The position numbers and the translations under genes are program-made. Below, piece after piece: positions 17,391-23,957 of a stretch of DNA of 64,000 bases; positions within the stretch are counted from its first letter, which is position 1; every line of letters starts with the position of its first letter. Source of the DNA: Desulfonatronum lacustre DSM 10312 (GTDB lineage Bacteria > Desulfobacterota > Desulfovibrionia > Desulfovibrionales > Desulfonatronaceae); NCBI RefSeq assembly GCF_000519265.1, contig NZ_KI912608.1, forward strand, positions 2,451,313-2,515,312, read 5' to 3'. The notes beneath the pieces are model-generated. The model had not been told where the DNA came from, made no database searches, and was given only the letters and a program-made list of their open reading frames with translations.

Positions 17391-18335
17391 CTACAGGACA
17401 ATGCCGTTATCCTGGAGATCCTGGATCAGAAACCGGCGCATTTTTTTGCTCACCGGCCCCGGCCGCACGTCATGGATGGGCTTCTTGTTGAAGCGGATCA
17501 CGCTCAGGGCGTCGATGGTCGTGCCCAGAAGGATCACCTCCCGCGCCAGGTAGACGTCGTCCTCCGTGACCTGGCGGAAGACCACCGGCATTTCGTCCTT
17601 GACCGCATCCAGGGCGCGCATCAGAGTCGTCCCGGTCAGAGCGTTGTTCAGCTCCGGAACCACCAGGCGTCCCTGGGCGTCCACGAGGCAGACGTTTTCC
17701 ACGGCCCCTTCGGCCAGGAATCCGTCGTCGTCAAAGCACAGGGAATAGTCGCAGCCCGATTGCACGGCTTCGCGCTTCATCAGCACGTTGGGCAGATAGT
17801 TGACGCTCTTGATCTTGGCCATCAGGCCGCGCTTGGCGGGCATGGAGCAGCGCGAGGCCGTGACGCCTTTTTCATAGGCGGACTCGGGCCGCGGATGCAG
17901 GGCATAGGCCACGATGTACAGGCCGGCCTTGGGGCATTCCCGGGCGTCGATGCCGAATCCTCCGGGCCCGCGTCCCAGGAGGATGCGCACCATCCCCTGG
18001 TCCGTATTCGCGGCCCGGGCCACGTCCACGATCATGGTCTTCAGGTCCTCCCAGGGGCAGGGCGGCTCCAGAAAAATCGACCGGGCCGAAAACATCAGCC
18101 GGTCCACGTGCGGATCAAGCTGGTAGAGCTTGCGCTCCACGAATTTCATGGTCTCAAAAACCCCGTCTCCCCGGTGGACCATGTGGTCGTCCAGGGGCAG
18201 CACCATCAGCCGCGGGTCCGTGCCGATCACGCCGACCCGGTGATCGTAAAAGGCCGTAACTTCGCCGATCCCCGGCCTGGGGGCCTGGAGCAGCCGCTCC
18301 AGATAGGCATCTGAATCGTTAACGACGGTAAGCAT
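17391..18335 (-). CDS. Class IV PLP aminotransferase (IlvE / aminodeoxychorismate lyase family)
   Basis: A 314-residue fold-type IV PLP enzyme. The start of the catalytic domain shows VHRGDGVFETMKF, the PLP lysine is in AKIKSVNYLPNVLMK, and the phosphate-binding segment is EGAVENVCLV with TGTTLMRAL and later EVILLGTTIDALSV. Family members include branched-chain aminotransferase, D-amino acid aminotransferase and 4-amino-4-deoxychorismate lyase; the sequence does not decide which. Two adjacent ATG codons are available; the second (18335) has a good 7-base gap from GGAG. Confidence 0.85.
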   Translation of the reverse strand: MLTVVNDSDAYLERLLQAPRPGIGEVTAFYDHRVGVIGTDPRLMVLPLDDHMVHRGDGVFETMKFVERKLYQLDPHVDRLMFSARSIFLEPPCPWEDLKTMIVDVARAANTDQGMVRILLGRGPGGFGIDARECPKAGLYIVAYALHPRPESAYEKGVTASRCSMPAKRGLMAKIKSVNYLPNVLMKREAVQSGCDYSLCFDDDGFLAEGAVENVCLVDAQGRLVVPELNNALTGTTLMRALDAVKDEMPVVFRQVTEDDVYLAREVILLGTTIDALSVIRFNKKPIHDVRPGPVSKKMRRFLIQDLQDNGIVL

Positions 18336-18369
18336 CATCCTACTCCGAATTCGTCCCATACAATGTCAT

Positions 18370-18390
18370 GCGGCCCGAAAGTCGGGCCGC
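18370..18390. other. Perfect 9-base hairpin upstream of the aminotransferase
   Basis: GCGGCCCGA and its exact complement flank the three-base loop AAG. It lies between the MITE-like repeat and the aminotransferase start. No T-run follows on the minus strand, so it is not a standard terminator for asd; on the plus strand it is followed by GAAAAA. Confidence 0.5.
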
Positions 18391-18415
18391 GAAAAACGAG
18401 AACCAGTTAGTGAGT

Positions 18416-18632
18416 GTTGAAAAAGTCCTAACTCGACAGTCCGTTCAAAAACCCCAAGTGCAAGGAGCAAAAAAAGCTACCGGGACACGTCCTGTGTCCG
18501 GCCCTTGCGGGCTGTGGCTGCGCCACATTTTCGATTTGCCGTCCTGGCAATCGAATCAAGGTCGAAGCGTATTTACTGATACGTGAGAGTTTGAACTTTT
18601 TGCAGCGACGCAGCAATTGGGAGTTTTTCAAC
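18416..18632. repeat. MITE-like repeat element with terminal inverted repeats
   Basis: A 217-base non-coding element bounded by GTTGAAAAAGTCC and GGAGTTTTTCAAC, a 12-of-13 terminal inverted repeat. Inside are several strong hairpins, for example around CCGGGACACGTCCTGTGTCC and GCCCTTGCGGGC. The asd stop codon abuts its right edge. A 67-codon frame on the minus strand fills most of it but has no ribosome site and is better read as an artefact of the repeat. I recall very similar sequences as scattered intergenic repeats in deltaproteobacterial sulfate reducers; only one copy lies in this window. Confidence 0.7.
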
Positions 18633-18634
18633 TG

Positions 18635-19660
18635 CTAAACCCTGATCAGGTCCCGCTCCACCAGCGCCTCCGCGATCTGCACGGCGTTCAGGGCCGCGCC
18701 TTTGCGCAGGTTGTCCGCCACGACCCACAGATTCAGTCCGTTGGCAATGGATTCGTCCTCGCGGATGCGGCCGACGAAAGTCAAGTCCTCCCCCGCGGCG
18801 TGGATGGGCATGGGATAGATTTTCTCCCTGGGATTGTCCAAGACCTGCACGCCCGGAGCCTGAGCCAGGATCACCCGGGCCTCGGCCGGAGTGATCTTCT
18901 TTTCGGTCTCCACGTTCACGGACTCGCTGTGACCATAGAACACCGGCACCCGGACCGTGGTGGCGGTCAGCCGGATGGTCTCGTCGCCCATGATCTTTTG
19001 GGTCTCCAGGACCATCTTCATTTCTTCCTTGGTGTAATCGTTGTCCAGGAAGACGTCGATGTGCGGGAGGCAATTGAAAGCGATCTGGTATGGGTACACC
19101 TCGGCCTCGGGTTCCTGCATGTTGAACATCTGGCGAACCTGGGTCTCCATTTCCTTGATGGCCTTCTGGCCGGTCCCGGAAACGGCCTGGTAGGTGGAGA
19201 CCACCACCCGCTTGATTTTGCCGACGTCGTGCAGGGGCTTGAGCACCACGACCATCTGGATGGTCGAACAGTTGGGATTGGCGATGATTCCCTTATGCCG
19301 GGCCAAATCGTCCGGGTTCACCTCCGGAACCACCAAAGGGACCTCCGGATCCATGCGCCAGGCGCTGGAATTGTCCACCACCACGCACCCGGATCGGACG
19401 GCGATGGGCGCATACTTTTCCGACGTCCCCCCCCCAGCGGAAAAGAGCGCCAAGTCCAGCTCGTGAAAAGAATTTTCGTCAAGTTCTTCCACGGTCAATT
19501 GGCCGCCCATGAACGGGATTTCCTGGCCAGCGGACCGGGAGGAAGCCAGGGCACGAACACTGGTCGCCGGAAATTCCCGCTGTTCCAGCGTCTTGAGCAT
19601 TTCCCTGCCCACGGCTCCCGTGGCGCCCACCACGCCGACTCGCAACTGCTTGGCATGCAT
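18635..19660 (-). CDS. asd: Aspartate-semialdehyde dehydrogenase
   Basis: A 341-residue Asd, reducing aspartyl phosphate to aspartate semialdehyde on the path to lysine, threonine, methionine and diaminopimelate. It has the Rossmann start RVGVVGATGAVGREMLKTL, the catalytic cysteine in NPNCSTIQMVVVL, the SGTGQKAIKEME segment and the substrate-binding RVPVFYGHSESVNVE with active-site His. The ATG at 19660 follows AAGGAGCAACACGAT. The gene ends directly at a MITE-like repeat, so its native terminator may have been replaced by the element. Confidence 0.96.
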   Translation of the reverse strand: MHAKQLRVGVVGATGAVGREMLKTLEQREFPATSVRALASSRSAGQEIPFMGGQLTVEELDENSFHELDLALFSAGGGTSEKYAPIAVRSGCVVVDNSSAWRMDPEVPLVVPEVNPDDLARHKGIIANPNCSTIQMVVVLKPLHDVGKIKRVVVSTYQAVSGTGQKAIKEMETQVRQMFNMQEPEAEVYPYQIAFNCLPHIDVFLDNDYTKEEMKMVLETQKIMGDETIRLTATTVRVPVFYGHSESVNVETEKKITPAEARVILAQAPGVQVLDNPREKIYPMPIHAAGEDLTFVGRIREDESIANGLNLWVVADNLRKGAALNAVQIAEALVERDLIRV

Positions 19661-19724
19661 ATCGTGTTGCTCCTTGTTGTATTGTATTCAGTTTTGCGAT
19701 CAACAGGCCACGAATAGACGTGCT

Positions 19725-19815
19725 CGCAATCGCAATCGAAATCGATGGTCTCACAACGCGGTTCTTGTTTTTCTTGCTTTCGATTTCGATTTCGATAGCG
19801 ATTTCGATTTCGACC
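19725..19815. repeat. Imperfect TTTCGA-type hexamer repeat forming an inverted pair
   Basis: A short tract of CGCAATCGCAATCGAAATCG at the left is answered 30 bases later by repeated CGATTTCGATTTCGAT units interrupted by AGCG. The two tracts are complementary over about 18 bases and could form a long hairpin in the 194-base gap between metF and asd. Confidence 0.6.
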
Positions 19816-19854
19816 TTGATTCCAATGCTCCGTTACGAATTGCGACGAACGCTG

Positions 19855-20730
19855 TCAGCGCCGGACCTGCTCCATAATCCGCAGGCATCCGTCGGATCGG
19901 TTCATGGTGTACAAATGAACCCCCGGCGCGCCGTTGTCCAGGAGATCCTGGATCTGGGCAGCGGCATGGGCCATGCCCACTTCCTGAACCGCCGCGTCTC
20001 CGCCTCGGGCGTCCGCCTGCTCCAGATCCCGCAGGAAAGCTGGCGGCAGGGTCGCGCCGCACATGGAGGTGATCCGCTGAATGAACTTCAAGCTGAAAAT
20101 GGGCATGATCCCCGGCAGGATGGGCTTGGCGATCCCGGCTTCACGGGCTCGCTGAACGAACTTCCAATAGCTGGCGTTGTCGAAGAAAAGTTGAGTCACG
20201 GCGAAGTCTCCGCCCAGATCCAGCTTCATTTTCAGGAAATCCAGATCCTCCTTCAGGCCGACGGCTTCGGGATGTCCCTCCGGGTACCCGGCCACCCCGA
20301 CGCCCATGCCCGGATATTCCGCGGCGATAAACCGGACCAGGTCCGAGGCGTGACTGAATCCGTCGTCCGATGGGACGAACGCGGTCTCTCCCTGGGGCGG
20401 GTCGCCGCGCAAGGCCATCACGTTGGTTACCTCGGCCCGGCTCAGATCGTCCAGAAACGAGCGCAGAACCTGGGTGGAGGCCCCGACGCAGGTCAGATGG
20501 GCCATGGGCTCCATGCTGAAATCCCGTTTCAAGGTGGTCACGATCTCCAACGTGGCGGCCTGGGTGCTGCCGCCGGCTCCGTAGGTCACGGAGACGAACA
20601 GCGGGTCCAGGGCTCGCAGCCGCTGGGCCGTATCAAAAAACTTCGGCCACAAGGCCCGGTCCTTGGGAGGAAAAAATTCCAGGGAAATTCTCGACCGTTC
20701 GGGTCGTTCCAGCAAATCCTTGATTTTCAC
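19855..20730 (-). CDS. metF: 5,10-methylenetetrahydrofolate reductase
   Basis: A 291-residue MetF, a FAD TIM-barrel enzyme that makes 5-methyltetrahydrofolate. The N-terminal SRISLEFFPPKDRALWPKF, FVSVTYGAGGSTQ, THLTCVGAS-like and NVMALRGDPPQGE segments and QLFFDNASYWKF are family landmarks. The start is a GTG at 20730 with CTGGAG upstream. In sulfate reducers it serves methionine synthesis and, where present, the methyl branch of the Wood-Ljungdahl path; the window does not decide. Confidence 0.93.
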   Translation of the reverse strand: MKIKDLLERPERSRISLEFFPPKDRALWPKFFDTAQRLRALDPLFVSVTYGAGGSTQAATLEIVTTLKRDFSMEPMAHLTCVGASTQVLRSFLDDLSRAEVTNVMALRGDPPQGETAFVPSDDGFSHASDLVRFIAAEYPGMGVGVAGYPEGHPEAVGLKEDLDFLKMKLDLGGDFAVTQLFFDNASYWKFVQRAREAGIAKPILPGIMPIFSLKFIQRITSMCGATLPPAFLRDLEQADARGGDAAVQEVGMAHAAAQIQDLLDNGAPGVHLYTMNRSDGCLRIMEQVRR

Positions 20731-20795
20731 GATTGTACTCCAGTCTGTTTCAGCACGTGATCAGTGATTGAAAACTTCGGCTTACCCGCCAGCAG

Positions 20796-22001
20796 CTACA
20801 TGATGGTCTCGCCGATCTGAAAAATGGGCAAATACATGCTCACCACCAGTCCCCCCACCACGACCCCCAGAAAGACGATCATCATCGGCTCCAGCAGCGA
20901 GGTCAATGTTTCCACGGCCACATCCACCTCGTTGTCGTAAAAGTCGGCGATCTTGGCCAGCATATGGTCCAGGTTCCCCGTGGTTTCTCCAATGGAAATC
21001 ATCTGGACCACCATGGGCGGAAAAACGCCCGTGGCTTCCAGGGGGTCGGCCAGGGTTTGGCCCTCGGCGATACTTTTCTTGGCTTCCAGGACACCGCGCT
21101 CCACGGTCTTGTTCCCGGAAGTCCTGGCCACGATGTCCAAGGCCCCAAGGATGGGTACCCCGCTGGAAACCATGGTACTCAGAGTGCGTCCGAATCTGGC
21201 CACGGCCACCTTGCGCAGCAGCGGTCCGAACACGGGCAGGGTCAGGACCCAGAAGTCCACCATGATCTTGACCCGCTCGACTCGATACAGCCGTTTGAAG
21301 ATGATCGCAAAGGCCACGGCCCCCAGGAATATGTACAGCAGATTGTCCTGGGCGAAACGACTCATGTTGATCACGATCTGGGTCGGCAGCGGGAGCGCCG
21401 CGCCGAAATCCGCGAACATGGTTTCAAAGGTCGGGATGACGAATATCAGAATGATAGCGATGACGGCCACGGCCACGGTGACCACCACGGCCGGATAGAC
21501 CATGGCCGACTTGACCTTGGCCTTGAGTCTGGCCGCTTTTTCCAGATAGTCCGCCAAGCGCAACAGGATCACGTCCAGAACGCCCCCGGCCTCGCCGGCG
21601 TTGACCATGTTGGCGTAGAGGTCCGTGAAGACCTTGGGATGCTTGCGCATGGCGTCGAACAGGGAACTGCCGCCCTCGATGTCATTGCGGACCGTGTAGA
21701 GCACCCGCCGCAACAGCTTGTTTTCCGTCTGTTCGCACATGATCTGCAAGGACTGCAAGATGGGCACCCCGGCGTTGATCATGGTGGAGAACTGACGGCT
21801 GAAAATGACCATGTCCCTGTCGGTGATCCTCCCCTCAAGGAAGGTGCCCTCCAGCAGATCCTTGGGTTTGGGCTTGACCTTGAGCTGGGTGAATCCCCGC
21901 CGACGCAAGGCGTTTTCTGCCATTTCCAAGGTCGGGGCGTCGAAGTCGCCTTTGACCCTCCGACCCAGCTTGTTGCGACCTTTGTACAGAAATATGGCCA
22001 T
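20796..22001 (-). CDS. pilC: Type IV pilus / type II secretion inner-membrane platform protein (PilC/GspF)
   Basis: A 401-residue PilC/GspF family protein. It has two tandem GspF domains (about 70-195 and 275-395), each with a ~100-residue cytoplasmic helical part and membrane helices (AVVVTVAVAVIAIILIFVIP and MMIVFLGVVVGGLVVSMYLPI). Motifs FSRQFSTMINAGVPILQSL and FGRTLSTMVSSGVPILGAL mark the two halves, and the ending FQIGETIM is typical of PilC. The ATG at 22001 is preceded by CAGGAGCGCTGGA. No other pilus gene is adjacent in the window. Confidence 0.9.
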   Translation of the reverse strand: MAIFLYKGRNKLGRRVKGDFDAPTLEMAENALRRRGFTQLKVKPKPKDLLEGTFLEGRITDRDMVIFSRQFSTMINAGVPILQSLQIMCEQTENKLLRRVLYTVRNDIEGGSSLFDAMRKHPKVFTDLYANMVNAGEAGGVLDVILLRLADYLEKAARLKAKVKSAMVYPAVVVTVAVAVIAIILIFVIPTFETMFADFGAALPLPTQIVINMSRFAQDNLLYIFLGAVAFAIIFKRLYRVERVKIMVDFWVLTLPVFGPLLRKVAVARFGRTLSTMVSSGVPILGALDIVARTSGNKTVERGVLEAKKSIAEGQTLADPLEATGVFPPMVVQMISIGETTGNLDHMLAKIADFYDNEVDVAVETLTSLLEPMMIVFLGVVVGGLVVSMYLPIFQIGETIM

Positions 22002-22047
22002 TCCAGCGCTCCTGATCAGTACCCGGCAGCCCGGGCACAGTCCTGTG

Positions 22048-22467
22048 TCAGCTCCGCGGTCCGAACATCGCGGCCAACTCCGCCACGACACCCAGGTCGG
22101 CCGGCAAAAACGGCAACGCGTTTTCCGCCGGCGTCACCCAGGCCATGCTTTGGCCTTCACGGGGGAGGGGCTCCCCCTGAAACGCGTTTACCATGTAAAA
22201 AAATACGTGCACATGCAAATCCGGGTACCGGTGGACTCTATCCCGCCAAAGGCGGGAATCCGCGACACAAATTCCCAATTCCTCACGCAACTCCCGCGCC
22301 AATGCCTGATCCGGCGTCTCCCCGGCTTCGATCTTGCCTCCGGGAAACTCCCAGTATCCGGCCATATGCTTGCCTTCCGGTCGCCGCACGGCCAAGTACC
22401 GGTCACCGTGCCAGACAATTCCCGCCACGACCCGCAAGGGAGCCGCCTCTTCCTTCCATACCGTCAT
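22048..22467 (-). CDS. MutT-type Nudix hydrolase
   Basis: A 139-residue Nudix protein of the MutT/8-oxo-dGTP diphosphatase group. The Nudix box is complete: GGKIEAGETPDQALARELRE continuing EELGI, with its Glu residues for metal. RVVAGIVWHGDRYLAVRRP and the WVTPAENALPFLPAD tail match MutT proteins that clean oxidised nucleotides. The ATG at 22467 is chosen; a GTG three codons upstream is possible. It lies 46 bases upstream of pilC on the same strand. Confidence 0.88.
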   Translation of the reverse strand: MTVWKEEAAPLRVVAGIVWHGDRYLAVRRPEGKHMAGYWEFPGGKIEAGETPDQALARELREELGICVADSRLWRDRVHRYPDLHVHVFFYMVNAFQGEPLPREGQSMAWVTPAENALPFLPADLGVVAELAAMFGPRS

Positions 22468-22549
22468 GAATTCCACCGATTAGCCCAAAAGACCGCATTT
22501 GACCAGAACGACCAAACCCAACTCTCAACTTCACCAATCAAAACATCTC

Positions 22550-22578
22550 TTGACGCCCCAACCAGGACAACCTAAACA
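22550..22578 (+). promoter_or_regulatory. Candidate promoter of tRNA-Arg
   Basis: TTGACG at 22550-22555 and TAAACA at 22573-22578 are separated by 17 bases and lie 8 bases before the tRNA 5' end, as expected for a stable-RNA promoter. Confidence 0.6.
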
Positions 22579-22586
22579 ACTCCCAT

Positions 22587-22663
22587 GCGCCCGTAGCTCA
22601 GCCGGATAGAGCGTCGGACTTCGAATCCGCAGGCCGGGAGTTCGAATCTCTCCGGGCGCACCA
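22587..22663 (+). tRNA. tRNA-Arg (anticodon TCG)
   Basis: A 77-base gene starting GCGCCCGTAGCTCAG and ending in an encoded CCA. Acceptor arms GCGCCCG/CGGGCGC pair, the T arm is GGGAGTTCGAATCTCTC, and the anticodon loop CTTCGAA gives TCG. Confidence 0.96.
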
Positions 22664-22672
22664 AAGAAAATT

Positions 22673-22712
22673 AAGGGTTTAGGCATAACGCCTAAGCCCT
22701 TTTTTGTTTTTT
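22673..22712 (+). terminator. Intrinsic terminator of tRNA-Arg
   Basis: AAGGGTTTAGGC pairs with GCCTAAGCCCTT (one G-U pair) around a five-base loop, followed by a T-rich run. It lies 9 bases after the tRNA. Confidence 0.85.
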
Positions 22713-22722
22713 TGTCAAAAGA

Positions 22723-22974
22723 TTGCCAAAAAACGGCTTAAAAACCCGCCTAGCGAGCCAGAAAAAAAAGTTGGGTCTGGAAAGCTGCATCCGGAACTTT
22801 TCCAAGGGCAAGGAAGCGAACTTCGTCGTCCTGTATCCGACCTGCACGCCTTTGATGCGGTATCGCATGGACCGAACCACGTCGCTGCGTGAAAAACTCT
22901 TGGTGCTGATGATGCTGGGAAATGACCGTGCCGTCAAAACCTACCTGGAGGGCGAACCGGCCATGGCGAAGTAG
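22723..22974 (+). CDS. Unrecognised small ORF, possibly a gene remnant
   Basis: An 83-codon frame with a TTG start inside the tRNA-Arg terminator T-run region and no ribosome site. The C-terminal two thirds look protein-like ([20 protein letters not shown], then [20 protein letters not shown]) while the first 20 codons are Lys-rich and low in information. I do not recognise the family. The lack of a proper start and the position directly behind a tRNA gene suggest the 3' part of a larger gene left by a deletion or integration. It could also be fortuitous. Confidence 0.3.
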   Translation: MPKNGLKTRLASQKKKLGLESCIRNFSKGKEANFVVLYPTCTPLMRYRMDRTTSLREKLLVLMMLGNDRAVKTYLEGEPAMAK

Positions 22975-23076
22975 ATTTCAAGAGTGTCCGAACGGAAAGA
23001 AAGCCGGGGCATTGCGAAACGACTTGCCCGGACAAATTCTGGAGCGCTTGGCGAGGCACCTGGGGGCCATTTGGCC

Positions 23077-23105
23077 AAAAAAAAAAGCCCCCGTTTCCGG
23101 GGGCT
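23077..23105 (-). terminator. Intrinsic terminator of tRNA-Ser
   Basis: On the minus strand AGCCCCC, loop GGAAAC, GGGGGCT, then ten T. It lies 15 bases after the 3' end of tRNA-Ser. Confidence 0.92.
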
Positions 23106-23119
23106 GACGTCAGCGGTAA

Positions 23120-23211
23120 TGGCGGAGAGGGAGAGATTCGAACTCTCGGTACGGGGTTAGCGCACACACGATTTCCAATCGTGCTCCTTCGGCCAGCTCG
23201 GACACCTCTCC
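23120..23211 (-). tRNA. tRNA-Ser (anticodon GGA)
   Basis: A 92-base class II tRNA. Acceptor arms GGAGAGG/CCTCTCC pair, the CCA end is encoded, the anticodon loop reads TTGGAAA giving GGA, and a long variable arm precedes the T arm GAGAGTTCGAATCTC. Confidence 0.95.
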
Positions 23212-23228
23212 TGCTTGAAAAAAGAGAT

Positions 23229-23257
23229 TACCTAAAGAATTGTTCGGAACTTGGCAA
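23229..23257 (-). promoter_or_regulatory. Candidate promoter of tRNA-Ser
   Basis: On the minus strand TTGCCA (23257-23252), a 17-base spacer, and TAGGTA (23234-23229), about 18 bases before the tRNA 5' end. The -10 box is poor. Confidence 0.4.
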
Positions 23258-23310
23258 GTGTTTTTTGACTCGAATATTGCAACATGGTTCCTGAAGCCGC
23301 TTAGCGCCCG

Positions 23311-23487
23311 TCAATACTGCTTTCGTCGCTTTTTGGACTTCCCTTGCGCCGGCTCCGGATTCTTCGGCTGCGTACCGCAGCCCTTGTTGGCCGGACCTCA
23401 GCCGGAGAAGCCGCCGCCTTTGCGCATGATGAACGCGAAGACGACTACCACCAGGATGATGAATATCGAGGACAGAATGGTTTCCAT
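23311..23487 (-). CDS. Candidate small membrane selenoprotein (in-frame UGA at codon 30)
   Basis: ATG at 23487 has a strong AAGGAGGCGTC ribosome site 28 bases after the ruvX stop. The first 29 codons encode a membrane helix METILSSIFIILVVVVFAFI followed by MRKGGGFSG. Then comes TGA (23400-23398), after which the same frame runs 28 more codons (GPANKGCGTQPKNPEPAQGK, then a basic tail ending KQY) to a TGA at 23313-23311. A perfect 7-bp hairpin with loop GTA starts 15 bases after the first TGA, matching the layout of a bacterial selenocysteine insertion element. Read through, the product is 58 residues with U30 in a Gly-rich cysteine-type segment (GGGFSGUGPANKGC). If the UGA is a plain stop the product is a 29-residue membrane peptide. 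The family is not recognised; read-through is inference. Confidence 0.6.
23366..23382 (-). promoter_or_regulatory. Candidate bacterial SECIS hairpin
   Basis: GGCTGCG, loop GTA, CGCAGCC on the minus strand. There are 22 bases between the in-frame UGA and the apical G. Known bacterial SECIS elements have a stem-loop just after UGA with a G (often GU) at the start of the apical loop about 16-37 bases away; this fits. Confidence 0.55.
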
Positions 23488-23515
23488 GACGCCTCCTTGT
23501 CTTTTCCGATCGGGT

Positions 23516-23941
23516 TCAAGGGAGTTTGGACTGTCTGGAGCTTTCCAGGTAGTCGTTAAGGATGACCACGGCAGCCTGCTGGTCGAGCACGGCCTTGACC
23601 TTACGGCCGCGACGGCCCCCGTCGCGCAGGTTGCGCTCAGCCTCCACCGAGCTGAAGGCTTCGTTCTGGAATACCACCGGGACGTCCGTCCGACGACGCA
23701 GGCTTTCAGCGAAATTGCGGACCTGGCGGGTGGTTTCCGTTTCCTGGCCGTTCAGGGCCTGGGGTAGTCCAAGCACGATGGTCCGGACGCTTTCCTCGAC
23801 CACGATGGCCAACAAGTCGGCAAACAGCCGTTCACGGGTGGTCCGCTCCAGGGTCGCATAGGGGTGGGCCAAAAGCCCCAGGCCGTCGCTCAGGGCCAGA
23901 CCCACCCGCTTTGTACCATAGTCGACGCCCAGCACACGCAT
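23516..23941 (-). CDS. ruvX: YqgF/RuvX putative pre-16S rRNA nuclease
   Basis: A 141-residue RNase H-fold protein of the YqgF/RuvX family, which in E. coli processes the 5' end of 16S rRNA. RVLGVDYGTKRVGLALSDG carries the first catalytic Asp, TIVLGLPQALNGQETE is the second family block, and VFQNEAFSSVEAERNL plus KAVLDQQAAVVILNDYL complete the active site (Glu and Asp). The ATG at 23941 begins directly with the conserved domain; a TTG ten codons upstream is possible. Followed by the UGA-containing mini-gene. Confidence 0.92.
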   Translation of the reverse strand: MRVLGVDYGTKRVGLALSDGLGLLAHPYATLERTTRERLFADLLAIVVEESVRTIVLGLPQALNGQETETTRQVRNFAESLRRRTDVPVVFQNEAFSSVEAERNLRDGGRRGRKVKAVLDQQAAVVILNDYLESSRQSKLP

Positions 23942-23957
23942 GCCCAAGCCCGATTCC

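Noticed and set aside
18428-18631. 67-codon minus-strand ORF
   Set aside because: It fills the MITE-like repeat, has no ribosome site, and its sequence follows the hairpins of the repeat.
22587-22663. tRNA-Arg as an active attachment site
   Set aside because: No second copy of the tRNA 3' end and no integrase are in the window, so only a remnant can be suggested.
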